This document shows, piece after piece, positions 16,262-24,070 of a DNA stretch of 43,101 nt (positions are counted from its first letter, which is position 1; the number at the start of each line of letters is the position of its first letter). A program made the translations under genes and the position numbers. Under the pieces are notes generated by a model. It had not been told where the DNA came from and ran no database searches. It saw only the letters and a list, made by a program, of their open reading frames with translations. The stretch spans positions 1 to 43,101 of the forward strand of contig JAQICC010000093.1 in the NCBI GenBank assembly GCA_027858735.1. The letters run 5' to 3'. Origin of the DNA: Salinivirgaceae bacterium. GTDB taxonomy: Bacteria > Bacteroidota > Bacteroidia > Bacteroidales > SZUA-534.

Positions 16262-16312
16262 TTTTCCGTAATTTCTTATTCTTCCATTCTTTTAAGCGGA
16301 TTTCTGTTATTC

Positions 16313-16708
16313 TTGCCGAAAAAAAGGAAATTTCAAACAATTGAGTTCAACACTTACAAACTCTACATCATAAAATTTGCCAAATGGTTCATGCTATTCA
16401 TGCCCATTGTGGTATTATTTTATGAAGATAATGGACTTTCACCATTTCATATATTTTTACTACAAGGTATATACTCAATAGCCATAGCGGGGCTTGAAAT
16501 ACCATCGGGTTATTTTGCCGATGTATTGGGTCGAACAAAAACACTTGTTTTTGGCAGTTTTCTTGGCTTTTTAGGGTTTGCTGTTTATAGTATTTCTCAT
16601 GGTTTTATCGGACATTATTCATTAAGAATGCCCTTAACTTTAGCAGGTAGCATATTCTCATTCTTTAGCCTTATTACCTTATTTTTCTACATTAGATCGC
16701 TAAAGTAA
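16313..16708 (+). pseudogene. MFS transporter remnant with internal deletion
   Basis: The first 98 or so residues are the start of a 12-helix MFS exporter: FMLFMPIVVLFYEDNGLSPFHIFLLQGIYS, then motif A as GYFADVLGRTKTLVFGS. They are fused in frame to IGHYSLRMPLTLAGSIFSFFSLITLFFYIRSLK, which looks like the last helix and tail of the same transporter type. At 131 residues against roughly 400 normally, about two thirds is missing, consistent with one in-frame internal deletion. The frame opens with TTG and has no ATG start; it is also in the same frame as the deacetylase stop. I infer a non-functional relic, though a small membrane protein cannot be excluded. Confidence 0.75.
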
Positions 16709-16762
16709 AAACAACTTTATTATTTCTTTGTAATTAATAATTGAACAATAACAAAAGAAACT

Positions 16763-17218
16763 ATGGATTTACAAATTAAGATATTACCACCTAGCCTAAG
16801 GCCAGATCCTATAATGCCTCATCCAAAAATGTACGAACTAATGGGTGAAGCTGGTGTACGCAAAATGGTATCGGATCATTACGAGCTTTTGGTAGAAAGT
16901 AAAATAAAAGACATGTTCCCTCCAAAAGGGTATAGCCTTGAACAAGCAAAAGAACGATCGGCCGATTTTTTTATTCAAAAGTTGGGTGGTCCCGACTACT
17001 TTAATCAACACCGCGGTGCACCAAAACTATCGCAACGTCATAGTTATTTTAAAGTAACACCAGAAGGCAGAGTAACATGGTTAGAATGTTATAGAGAAGT
17101 ATTATTAAAACAGGATCTACCAGAAGAAGTAATTGAAAAATATTGGGCATACTTGCATGACTTTTCAAATTGGATGGTAAATACTCCTAGTAATAATCAG
17201 CAGATGTTTTCATTATGA
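16763..17218 (+). CDS. Group II truncated haemoglobin
   Basis: Small haem protein of the 2/2 globin fold. TrHb2 features are visible: YELMGEAGVRKMVSDHYELL with the likely B10 Tyr at residue 40, LGGPDYFNQHRGAPKLSQRH with the proximal His at 93, and TWLECYREVL, giving the G8 Trp (106) diagnostic of group II. The length of 151 residues is slightly more than the 120-135 typical core because of an N-terminal extension (MDLQIKILPPSLRPDPIMPHP). Such globins bind O2, NO or peroxide and usually act in redox or nitrosative stress defence. It lies 54 bases after the MFS remnant; a hairpin terminator follows it. Confidence 0.92.
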   Translation: MDLQIKILPPSLRPDPIMPHPKMYELMGEAGVRKMVSDHYELLVESKIKDMFPPKGYSLEQAKERSADFFIQKLGGPDYFNQHRGAPKLSQRHSYFKVTPEGRVTWLECYREVLLKQDLPEEVIEKYWAYLHDFSNWMVNTPSNNQQMFSL

Positions 17219-17234
17219 TAATAAAAATAAAAAA

Positions 17235-17257
17235 GGGTCGCAATGCGACCCTTTTTT
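17235..17257. terminator. Bidirectional intrinsic terminator
   Basis: GGGTCGC-AAT-GCGACCC followed by TTTTTT, and preceded by AAAAAA. The hairpin has a poly-T run on both strands, serving both the plus-strand haemoglobin gene and the convergent minus-strand HU gene. Confidence 0.93.
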
Positions 17258-17277
17258 ATGATATCTAAAATGCTATC

Positions 17278-17550
17278 CTAGTTAACGGTTTCATCTAAAG
17301 CTTTACCCGCTTTAAATTTAGCTACATTTTTAGCAGCAATTTGAATTTCTTTGCCTGTTTGTGGGTTACGACCAGTACGAGCTGCACGAGAACTTACTGA
17401 GAAAGTTCCGAATCCTACTAATTGGATGCTTTCTTTTTTACCTAAAGTGTCTTTTGTTGTTTCTACAAATGCGTTTAAAGCTTTTTCTGCATCAGCTTTA
17501 GTTAAACCAGCTTTTGAAGCCATTGCTGTTACTAATTCTTGTTTGTTCAT
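17278..17550 (-). CDS. hup: HU-family nucleoid DNA-binding protein
   Basis: Small histone-like protein that bends and compacts DNA as a dimer. The 90-residue length and sequence are canonical: [28 protein letters not shown] for the helical dimerisation part, [26 protein letters not shown] for the beta arms with the RNPQTG tip, and a short C-terminal helix. The gene stands alone, with its own terminator downstream and about 300 bp of AT-rich sequence upstream that holds a perfect 15 bp inverted repeat. High expression is expected from family knowledge. Confidence 0.97.
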   Translation of the reverse strand: MNKQELVTAMASKAGLTKADAEKALNAFVETTKDTLGKKESIQLVGFGTFSVSSRAARTGRNPQTGKEIQIAAKNVAKFKAGKALDETVN

Positions 17551-17649
17551 AGTGTTAATTCTTAAGTTAAACTTTAATTTTTTTAAATCGGTGGACTAAA
17601 TATAAGGAAAGATTTGAATACAACAGCATATAAACCAATAAAATTCGGC

Positions 17650-17684
17650 ATTTTGTTGAAAAAACAGCCTTTTTTCAACAAAAT
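17650..17684. repeat. Perfect 15 bp hairpin upstream of HU
   Basis: ATTTTGTTGAAAAAA-CAGCC-TTTTTTCAACAAAAT pairs without a mismatch over 15 bp. It lies 100 bases upstream of the HU ATG and about 170 bases before the next plus-strand gene. It could be a leader structure of the HU mRNA, an HU- or regulator-binding site, or a bidirectional termination signal. Confidence 0.75.
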
Positions 17685-17807
17685 TGTATATTTTTTTACA
17701 CAAACACATGCTAACAAAGGTCTATAAGGTTCTATTTCACCATAATATCTGTTAATATACACTTTTATAAAATATGCAAATTTCGCAATTTTCATAAATA
17801 CAAATAG

Positions 17808-17815
17808 TAACTTTG
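17808..17815 (+). promoter_or_regulatory. Candidate -7 promoter box
   Basis: TAACTTTG is a perfect TAnnTTTG Bacteroidota -7 element, 40 bases upstream of the ATG of the 124-residue gene. The -33 TTTG is not clear at standard spacing, so only the -7 box is well supported. Confidence 0.4.
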
Positions 17816-17855
17816 TGACCTATAAGAATTGCAAAATTTAATTTCATAAAAAATC

Positions 17856-18230
17856 ATGAATCTGCCCGAAATAAACAAAAATAATATTCAAGACTATTTA
17901 GATAAGGAAGAAATAATACGCGCAACCATTCAACAAATTATGAAAGATTTTGGCATGTTTGGAGTGGATATAACTTTTTTAGGTGAAATTAAGAATGCAT
18001 ACAGCGAGATACACGCACAATTAACATACCAAGTTGAAGGGTTATTTCAAACCAATCTATCGAAACTATATGCGGTTCTTTACCAAGTCGACATTAGTAA
18101 CAAAGCTATCGAAGATGCCCAGAAAGAAATGCCGGAATATTCTTTAATAGAAGTTATTGCACATCAGATAGTTCAGCGCGATTTACAAAAGGTATTAATG
18201 CGCAAGTATTTTAGTTCAATGAATAATTAG
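17856..18230 (+). CDS. Uncharacterised 124-residue protein
   Basis: I do not recognise this family. The protein is soluble, without signal peptide or membrane segment, and appears mostly alpha-helical. It starts MNLPEINKNNIQDYLDKEEIIRATIQQIMKDF, has a middle GEIKNAYSEIHAQLTYQVEGLF, and ends VIAHQIVQRDLQKVLMRKYFSS. Codon usage looks like its neighbours and a TAACTTTG promoter box precedes it, so I take it as a real single-gene transcription unit. It is oriented divergently from HU and followed by a repeat-filled gap. The alternating charged and hydrophobic residues could support a small helical bundle or dimer; no catalytic motif stands out. Confidence 0.75.
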   Translation: MNLPEINKNNIQDYLDKEEIIRATIQQIMKDFGMFGVDITFLGEIKNAYSEIHAQLTYQVEGLFQTNLSKLYAVLYQVDISNKAIEDAQKEMPEYSLIEVIAHQIVQRDLQKVLMRKYFSSMNN

Positions 18231-18320
18231 CTCTGCAAGAAAACTCCTTTTTTTACTCACTACAAGTATAATTTTAAATAGTGTTCGTGAGCTAAAGTTC
18301 GTTACGCTGCTTCTCAAAAT

Positions 18321-18505
18321 TCATCCCGATTGTACTTTTTGTTGGTTTTTTGTTTTAAAAGCCTTACAAAAGCAACATCGGGTCTCCTGATAATTAAGAC
18401 TTCAAAAGCCTCCGAAGCAAGTTCGGAGCAGGCTCAAGAATAAAGCTTCCTTACCTGCCTTGTCGGCAGACAAGTCAGAGACCTAGTTTTTTTTGCAAGT
18501 ACTAA
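18321..18505 (+). repeat. Dispersed structured repeat, copy B
   Basis: Same family and orientation as 212-380. It begins TCATCCCGATTGTACTTT and ends TTGCAAGTACTAA. Compared with copy A it has about 15 extra bases in the middle that create an additional hairpin, CTCCGAA-GCAAG-TTCGGAG, extended by GCC/GGC. The homology starts and stops sharply. No target duplication or terminal inverted repeat is evident. Confidence 0.75.
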
Positions 18506-18638
18506 TTAATACCGATACTAATCGTGCGCTATACAACTTAAAGCCTTTGATTATATATTAGAATTAACTCGTGAAACAAGTTCAAGACAAGCTAATGTAA
18601 CGTAAAATTACTTGACATTCCAAGCCCTTAAAAAAAAC

Positions 18639-18666
18639 AAAGCCCTGCTTATTATAGCAAGGCTTT
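18639..18666 (-). terminator. Intrinsic terminator of OB-fold lipoprotein gene
   Basis: On the minus strand AAAGCCTTGCT-ATAATA-AGCAGGGCTTT folds into a stem with one mismatch, followed by G and a run of eight Ts. Position and orientation fit the gene ending at 18695. Confidence 0.85.
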
Positions 18667-18694
18667 CAATATTTAATATTATTAGCTTATCATA

Positions 18695-19417
18695 TTACTT
18701 TACAACAGCATCCTCCATTAAAACTTCATAAGAATATCCGTGACCAAAGTCTTTATTCAGAATAATCATTCCTTCAAAAGTTACTATTGAACCAACCTCA
18801 ATATCATTTTCAAGCGATGTTATGGTTAAATCAAAATTTTCACCATCGGCTGTTCCATCCTGAATATGAAACCAGTTTTTATTCATTATTTCTAAATTAG
18901 CCTTAACCACCTCACCTTTAATAAGTACCTTTTTACCATTATATTTTTCTCTGTTTGCGAAAAGTTCAGCAATCGTAATTCCTCCTTCGGCCGCTTCTAC
19001 CTTAACCTCATTCTGAGTAGCCTCAGGCTTGCCTTTATGTACGTCTGGAACTGCCGGATGACCTGTAGACATTCCTCCCTGGGCAGCATGATCATGTCCG
19101 GCATGAGAATCTGCTTCTGTTCTTAATTCTTGTATAAAATAAACCGATTCAAAGGTTCTTCCTAAATCTTTACTTTCGAAGTCGTTCATTTCCATAAAAT
19201 CATCAAAAAAATAAATATCACCAACTTGCGCTTCCATTTTTGGTACAGCTATCCACTGGTCTTTTTTATTTTCTCTTATATTCAAATACGTATAGGCGTT
19301 TGCCTGCAATACTTCTTTCACTTCAACTTTATGTGGGCCATCAACTTCTTTATTTTGTGAAACACACGATGAAAATCCTATAACTGCTGATATTAAAATA
19401 ACAAATACATTCTTCAT
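18695..19417 (-). CDS. His-rich OB-fold lipoprotein (NrfJ-like)
   Basis: Predicted envelope lipoprotein of 240 residues: signal VILISAVIGFSSC with lipobox Cys. There are two domains. The N-terminal one, YTYLNIRENKKDQWIAVPKMEAQVGDIYFF, resembles NrfJ-like periplasmic proteins found near haem/nitrite systems. The C-terminal one, ITIAELFANREKYNGKKVLIKGEVVKANLEIMNKNWFHIQDGT, is a recognisable OB-fold nucleic-acid/ligand-binding-type domain. Between them is a His-rich linker (SHAGHDHAAQGGMSTGHPAVPDVHKG), which suggests metal binding. It lies next to lpdA and about 1.6 kb from the zinc importer genes, so a zinc-related role is a reasonable but unproven guess. It has its own terminator. Confidence 0.78.
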   Translation of the reverse strand: MKNVFVILISAVIGFSSCVSQNKEVDGPHKVEVKEVLQANAYTYLNIRENKKDQWIAVPKMEAQVGDIYFFDDFMEMNDFESKDLGRTFESVYFIQELRTEADSHAGHDHAAQGGMSTGHPAVPDVHKGKPEATQNEVKVEAAEGGITIAELFANREKYNGKKVLIKGEVVKANLEIMNKNWFHIQDGTADGENFDLTITSLENDIEVGSIVTFEGMIILNKDFGHGYSYEVLMEDAVVK

Positions 19418-19471
19418 AATAGTTTTCTATAATTTAATTAATCAATGCCATAAATATAGTGGTAAAAATAG

Positions 19472-19499
19472 AAAACCCTACAAAAATTAGCAGGGTTTT
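19472..19499 (-). terminator. Probable terminator downstream of lpdA
   Basis: AAAACCCT and AGGGTTTT form an 8 bp stem around a 12-base loop, 20 bases beyond the lpdA stop codon on the minus strand. The following T-run is short (CTATTTTT), so termination may be partial. Confidence 0.55.
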
Positions 19500-19519
19500 A
19501 CTATTGACATATAATAACT

Positions 19520-20911
19520 CTAAATATGAATCACCTCACCATACGCGGCGGCGGCGGCTTCCATTATTGCTTCACTCATTGTAGGGTGAGGATGAATTGC
19601 TTTAATAAGCTCATGCCCCGTTGTTTCTAACTTTTTAGCAACAACCAATTCTGCAATCATCTCAGTAACATTAGCCCCAATTAAATGAGCGCCAAGCAAT
19701 TCACCATATTTTTCATCAAAAATAAGTTTTACAAAGCCATCTTTTGCACCTGCTGCATTTGCTTTACCAGATGCTGTAAATGGAAATTTACCCACTTTAA
19801 TTTCATAACTGGCTTGTTTTGCTGCTTTCTCGGTCATACCTACCGATGCAATTTCAGGTATCGTATACGTACACCCCGGAATATTTGAATAATCAATTGG
19901 ATGTACATTTTCACCTGCAATTTTCTCCACACAGGCAATTCCTTCTGCTGATGCAACGTGTGCTAAAGCAGGCCCATGCACAATATCACCAATGGCATAA
20001 ATACTTTCCACATTGGTTTTATAGAAATCGTCGACTTTTATTTTGCCATTTTCAAGCTCAACGCCTAACTCTTCAAGACCAATGCCTTCAATATTAGGAG
20101 TAATGCCGACCGCTGATAGCACTATATCGGCCTCGTGTATTTCCTCTCCTTTTTTGGTTTTAATGGTTACTTTGCATTTTTTGCCCGAAGTATCAACCTT
20201 TTCAACCGACGAGCCAACCATTACATTTATTTTGGCTTTTTTAAACGAACGTCCCAGTTGTTTCGATACTTCAACATCTTCATTCGGAACTATTTCAGGC
20301 AAAAACTCAACTAAAGTTACTTTGGTTCCAATGGTTGAATAAAAATAAGCAAATTCACTACCAATGGCACCTGAACCAACAACAATCATGCTCTCAGGTT
20401 GCTTTTCAAGAGTAAGTGCTTTGCGATATCCAATAATCTTTTCTCCGTCTTGCGGCAAATTGGGCAATTCTTTTGAGCGTGCTCCTGTAGCAAGAATAAT
20501 ATGTTTTGCGGTTAGGTCCTTCTTTTTACCATCAGCATCGGTAACCTCAACAGTATTCTTGGCCTTAAGTTTACCAAAACCGCTTATCGTTTCAATTTTA
20601 TTTTTCTTAAATAAAAATTGAATTCCTTTGCTCATTCCATCAGCAACGCCTCGGCTACGTTCAACCATTTTAGCAAAATCGGGTTTAATTGTACCTTCAA
20701 CCGCTATGCCATAATCGGCTGCATGAGTCATGGAATCATACACTTGAGCACTTTTTAATAAAGATTTGGTTGGAATACAACCCCAATTTAAGCAGATACC
20801 ACCCAGCTCAGATTTTTCAACAACTCCTGTTTTTAATCCTAATTGTGAGGCTCTAATAGCAGCTACATATCCGCCAGGGCCACTTCCTATAACTAATACA
20901 TCAAAATCCAT
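19520..20911 (-). CDS. lpdA: Dihydrolipoyl dehydrogenase (E3)
   Basis: FAD-dependent pyridine-nucleotide disulfide oxidoreductase that reoxidises dihydrolipoamide for the 2-oxo-acid dehydrogenase and glycine cleavage complexes in the cytoplasm. Diagnostic features: FAD site GSGPGG at 9-14; redox disulfide GGICLNWGCIPTKSLL with Cys40 and Cys45; NAD site VVGSGAIGSEFAYFY; second FAD motif YAIGDIVHGPALAHVASAEG; and the C-terminal catalytic His-Glu in HPHPTMSEA. The length of 463 is canonical. It stands apart from E1/E2 genes, so E3 is presumably shared by several complexes. The next gene upstream, znuB on the same strand, ends 124 bp away, so co-transcription is not certain. Confidence 0.97.
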   Translation of the reverse strand: MDFDVLVIGSGPGGYVAAIRASQLGLKTGVVEKSELGGICLNWGCIPTKSLLKSAQVYDSMTHAADYGIAVEGTIKPDFAKMVERSRGVADGMSKGIQFLFKKNKIETISGFGKLKAKNTVEVTDADGKKKDLTAKHIILATGARSKELPNLPQDGEKIIGYRKALTLEKQPESMIVVGSGAIGSEFAYFYSTIGTKVTLVEFLPEIVPNEDVEVSKQLGRSFKKAKINVMVGSSVEKVDTSGKKCKVTIKTKKGEEIHEADIVLSAVGITPNIEGIGLEELGVELENGKIKVDDFYKTNVESIYAIGDIVHGPALAHVASAEGIACVEKIAGENVHPIDYSNIPGCTYTIPEIASVGMTEKAAKQASYEIKVGKFPFTASGKANAAGAKDGFVKLIFDEKYGELLGAHLIGANVTEMIAELVVAKKLETTGHELIKAIHPHPTMSEAIMEAAAAAYGEVIHI

Positions 20912-21035
20912 TCAATTTAAATTTTTAATATTCTAATTCATTATATGTTTGCTCCATCTATAACATAAGAAAAAAACTTTTGTTTTAGATGCCTAAGCTC
21001 AAATTACAATTCAAGAAAACAGGTCAGTAAAACTG

Positions 21036-21872
21036 CTATCCAATTTTACTACGATTTCTTCTTTCCACACATACTTTTAAAATTTTTGCCAAAAAGAAAA
21101 TCAATGCCAAGGTAAATATTATTGAAGCTCCGGAAGGGATTCCAAGCCAAAATGACCCCGCCAAACCTGTCATTGTTCCAACAAAGCTAATCAATATAGA
21201 ATAGAAAATAATATGTTTGAAATTGTTTGAAAACAAATTTGCTGTATTTTGAGGTAAAGTAAGCATACTCATTACTAAAATAATACCCGCCACTTTAATA
21301 TTAATAACTATACCAAGAGCAATAAGTAGAATAACTAAATAATTTATAAGTGCAACAGGAGCTTTTTGTGATTTTGCAAAGTTTTCATCAAAGGCAAAAT
21401 ACAAGATTGGCTTGAAAAAGAATGTGAAAAATAGAATTATTACAATAGCAAGACCCAACATAGCATACAATTCGATTGAACTTACGGTTAATATGCTACC
21501 AAACAAATAGCTCATTAGGTTTGGTGTAAAACCAGGTGTAATATAAACGAAAATAATACCAATAGCCATGCCTAACGACCAAAGTATTCCAATGCTTGAA
21601 TCGCTGCGTATGTTTCCCTTTTTTGAAAACCATTCAATACCTATTGCTGATATTAATGCAAATATGGTAGCACCAAAAAAAGGCGAAAGCCCCAAATAAA
21701 AAGCCATTCCAATACCACCAAACGAAGCATGGGTAATTCCTCCCGAAATAAACACCATACGCTTGCTTACAATATATGTTCCTAATATGCCACAAATAAT
21801 ACTTGAAAAGAACGCAGCAAGCACTGCATGGTTTATAAATGTATATTCGAAGAATCCGGTGAAAATATCCAT
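21036..21872 (-). CDS. znuB: Zinc/manganese ABC importer permease
   Basis: Integral membrane subunit of a cluster-9 (ABC-3) metal importer. It has about eight hydrophobic helices across 278 residues, with family stretches FFSSIICGILGTYIVSKRMVFISGGITHASFGGIGMAFYLG and VNIKVAGIILVMSMLTLPQNTANLF. The gene starts 2 bases after the ATPase stop codon, so translation is coupled. The metal is most likely zinc, judged from the His-rich loop of the partner binding protein, but manganese members share the same permease fold. Confidence 0.93.
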   Translation of the reverse strand: MDIFTGFFEYTFINHAVLAAFFSSIICGILGTYIVSKRMVFISGGITHASFGGIGMAFYLGLSPFFGATIFALISAIGIEWFSKKGNIRSDSSIGILWSLGMAIGIIFVYITPGFTPNLMSYLFGSILTVSSIELYAMLGLAIVIILFFTFFFKPILYFAFDENFAKSQKAPVALINYLVILLIALGIVINIKVAGIILVMSMLTLPQNTANLFSNNFKHIIFYSILISFVGTMTGLAGSFWLGIPSGASIIFTLALIFFLAKILKVCVERRNRSKIG

Positions 21873-21874
21873 AA

Positions 21875-22618
21875 TTAATGTTTATGTTCTGCTAATACTT
21901 GGTGTGGCACTACACCATGCGATATTAATTGAATAGGACAATTATAATGCGCAAGCTGCTCTGCTGTTATTTTACTCGATTTATGATAATGTAAATGGTA
22001 ATTTACACAAGCTATTGTTTTAACATGTGATGAGATGGTGCCAATATCGTGTGATACCATTAGAATAGCAATATTTTCATTGAGTTTCCTCAACCATTCA
22101 AACAACTCATTTTCAAACTGATTATCTACAAAAGTGCTGGGTTCATCAAGTATTAATAACTCGGGTTCATTTATTAAAGCTCGGCACAATAAAGTACGCT
22201 GCATTTGACCACCCGATAAATTGCCAATCGATTTATTTTTCAAATGGCCAACTCCAGCATGCTCCATTAACTCAGCGACTTTTTCAATATCCGATTTTTG
22301 ATATTTTTTAAACAAGCCTTTTTTACCCGCTAAACCTGAAAGCACAACATCCTTAACATTAATTGGAAATTTTTTATCGAAAGGATTAAACTGTGGTAGA
22401 TATCCAATTTTTGATTGGCTAATGTTTGATGTAACAGTTCCGGACCAACTATTAGTTAATCCTAGAATCGTTTTTATTAAAGTAGTTTTACCTCCACCAT
22501 TGGGTCCAATTACTCCAATAAAATCGTCAGAGCTTATTGTTAGTGAAACATTGTCGAGCACCTTTTGGCTTTCATACCCAACCGCTAGGTTTTTTATGTC
22601 TATTAAGTTTTTGTGCAT
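21875..22618 (-). CDS. znuC: Zinc/manganese ABC importer ATPase
   Basis: Cytoplasmic ATP-binding subunit that powers the metal importer. All ABC motifs are intact: Walker A GPNGGGKTT, signature LSGGQMQR, Walker B LLILDEP, and the switch His in LMVSHDIGT. The C-terminus carries a His-rich stretch (CVNYHLHYHKSS...LAEHKH) that may sense or buffer metal. The length of 247 is normal. It lies between the binding-protein gene (150 bp upstream, with an intervening hairpin) and znuB (2 bp downstream), on the minus strand. Confidence 0.95.
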   Translation of the reverse strand: MHKNLIDIKNLAVGYESQKVLDNVSLTISSDDFIGVIGPNGGGKTTLIKTILGLTNSWSGTVTSNISQSKIGYLPQFNPFDKKFPINVKDVVLSGLAGKKGLFKKYQKSDIEKVAELMEHAGVGHLKNKSIGNLSGGQMQRTLLCRALINEPELLILDEPSTFVDNQFENELFEWLRKLNENIAILMVSHDIGTISSHVKTIACVNYHLHYHKSSKITAEQLAHYNCPIQLISHGVVPHQVLAEHKH

Positions 22619-22677
22619 ATTTTCCCGTTTGCCACGAATTTAGCATTTATATTTTTTGGCTAAAGCCATAATTATTA

Positions 22678-22697
22678 AAACGGCATAAATGCCGTTT
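22678..22697 (-). terminator. Hairpin between znuA and znuC
   Basis: AAACGGCAT-AA-ATGCCGTTT is a perfect 9 bp stem with TTTTAATAATT following on the minus strand, located in the 150 bp gap between the binding-protein stop and the ATPase start. It may be a partial terminator or processing site that makes binding protein in excess over the membrane complex, as is common in ABC operons. It could also be a small repeat. Confidence 0.55.
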
Positions 22698-22767
22698 CTA
22701 ATTATTCTTTTTTTATTGCAAATTTACACTAAAGCTTAAGACTGTTCAAATAACTTTTCTTCCATAA

Positions 22768-23649
22768 CTAATTATCCCCAGAATCAAATACATTTCCAAA
22801 TTTCTTCATAATATGAAACCAATTATACTCCAGCGGATTCAACAAAACAACTTTACCCCCAATTTCTTTGGCAATAGTTTGTACCTGAGCATCGCTAAAT
22901 TCTTTTTGGGCAACAATAATTTTTATATTCTTTTCCTTAGCAAAATCTATTATGTTTTTCAGTTTATCGGCTGTAGCTTCCTTACCATTATGCTCAATGC
23001 TCACTTGCTTTAAATTATAATCCCTTGCAAGGTAATTCCATACCGGATGATATACAATAAAAGCTGTGCCTTCGGCCTGTTTTAACTGGCTATTTAATTT
23101 TTGCTGAACAGAATCGCATTTTGCAATAAACTTATCCAAATTTAATTGCATTGAATCAGCATATTGAGGATAGGTAGAGCTTAATGCTTTAAAAATTATT
23201 TCTGCCTGCTTTTTTACCAATTGCGGCGAAAGCCAAATATGCGGATTATATCCTTCATGACTATGTCCATGATTGTGATCATGCGCTTCACCCCACTCCT
23301 CTTCTACAATTAAATCTAGACCCTCAGAAGTATCAATAAATTTTAATTTTGGATTTACCGATACAAGCCTATTCATCCAGGCTTTTTCAAAACCAATATG
23401 TCCTATTTTAATATACAATTCGGAGTTTGAAAGATCGCGCATTTGTTGTGGCGTTGGTTCGTATGTTGCCGGACTGCTACCTGAAGGAACCATTACATTC
23501 ACGTATAGCCAGTTACCTGCAATTTGATTAACAAAAAATTGTTGAGGAACTATACTAACAGTAACAGTAAGTTTTGATTCAATATTCTTCTCTACACATC
23601 CCGTTAGTAAATAAACAAAAATTCCGATTACTAATATTTTTTTAATCAT
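22768..23649 (-). CDS. znuA: Zinc-binding lipoprotein of ABC importer
   Basis: Periplasmic solute-binding protein (cluster 9, TroA/ZnuA fold) that captures metal for the permease. Signal VIGIFVYLLTGC carries a lipobox, giving a lipid-anchored protein. Metal ligands are in PSGSSPATYEPTPQQMRDL, the region GYNPHIWLSPQ, VYHPVWNYLARDY and the final Asp/Glu segment. A histidine-rich loop, HDHNHGHSHEGYNPH (about 120-135), is the typical ZnuA zinc-acquisition loop and favours zinc over manganese. The length of 293 is normal. It is the first gene of the cluster; upstream lies the palindrome AATAATTATT, a possible Zur/Fur-type site. Confidence 0.94.
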   Translation of the reverse strand: MIKKILVIGIFVYLLTGCVEKNIESKLTVTVSIVPQQFFVNQIAGNWLYVNVMVPSGSSPATYEPTPQQMRDLSNSELYIKIGHIGFEKAWMNRLVSVNPKLKFIDTSEGLDLIVEEEWGEAHDHNHGHSHEGYNPHIWLSPQLVKKQAEIIFKALSSTYPQYADSMQLNLDKFIAKCDSVQQKLNSQLKQAEGTAFIVYHPVWNYLARDYNLKQVSIEHNGKEATADKLKNIIDFAKEKNIKIIVAQKEFSDAQVQTIAKEIGGKVVLLNPLEYNWFHIMKKFGNVFDSGDN

Positions 23650-24070
23650 TCAAACCTGTTTTATATTGAGCTTACAAAAGTAATAATTATTGATCATGAC
23701 AAGCATCCTTTGTTATTGTTTGCTGTAATTTGCATTTTGCCGAGAAAACCAAATAAAAAAAATCTATCAAGCTATCGGAATAATAATTTGAGTTCCATGT
23801 TTAAGTATCTGGTTAACATAGTTTTAATAAAATTATCCAGCCTTATACAAAGTGGCAAAATAGTTTTCACTGCTTAGAACCTTTCTAAATTACTATGTAA
23901 TATAAAAAATAACCCATTGTATTTAACTCATTTTCAGGCACCAATATCCACAAACCATTTATCAACACCATAGTGCCTGATTTGAATATCAACTAATATG
24001 CTAATTTTGCCTGATATAAAATTTACCGCATACACGAACTTATTTATAAACTTAGACCAAACTTTGCATT
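23650..24070. other. Divergent intergenic region, znuA and giant T9SS gene
   Basis: The 421 bp region must hold promoters for both divergent genes. Near znuA there is AATAATTATT (23682-23691) and TGATCA. TCAGGCAC (23934-23941) pairs with GTGCCTGA (23973-23980) in an 8 bp perfect inverted repeat, about 90 bases before the giant gene. I find no full -33/-7 pair and no ORF. Confidence 0.5.
23682..23691. promoter_or_regulatory. Possible Zur/Fur-type operator upstream of znuA
   Basis: AATAATTATT is a perfect 10-base palindrome about 33 bases upstream of the znuA ATG, in a context (GTAATAATTATTGAT) reminiscent of Fur-superfamily boxes. The AT-rich setting makes chance palindromes common, so this is only a pointer. 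Confidence 0.25.

Larger units (their letters stand above)
18231..18694. other. Intergenic region with dispersed repeat and terminator
   Basis: This 464 bp gap lies between two convergent genes. It contains repeat copy B (18321-18505) and a terminator for the minus-strand lipoprotein gene (18639-18666). The remaining sequence, 18231-18320 and 18506-18638, shows no ORF and no feature I can name. Confidence 0.6.

Noticed and set aside
17583-17795. 70-residue minus-strand ORF upstream of HU
   Set aside because: It spans the perfect 15 bp hairpin and the HU leader, has low-complexity content and no support as a gene; it is best explained as non-coding.
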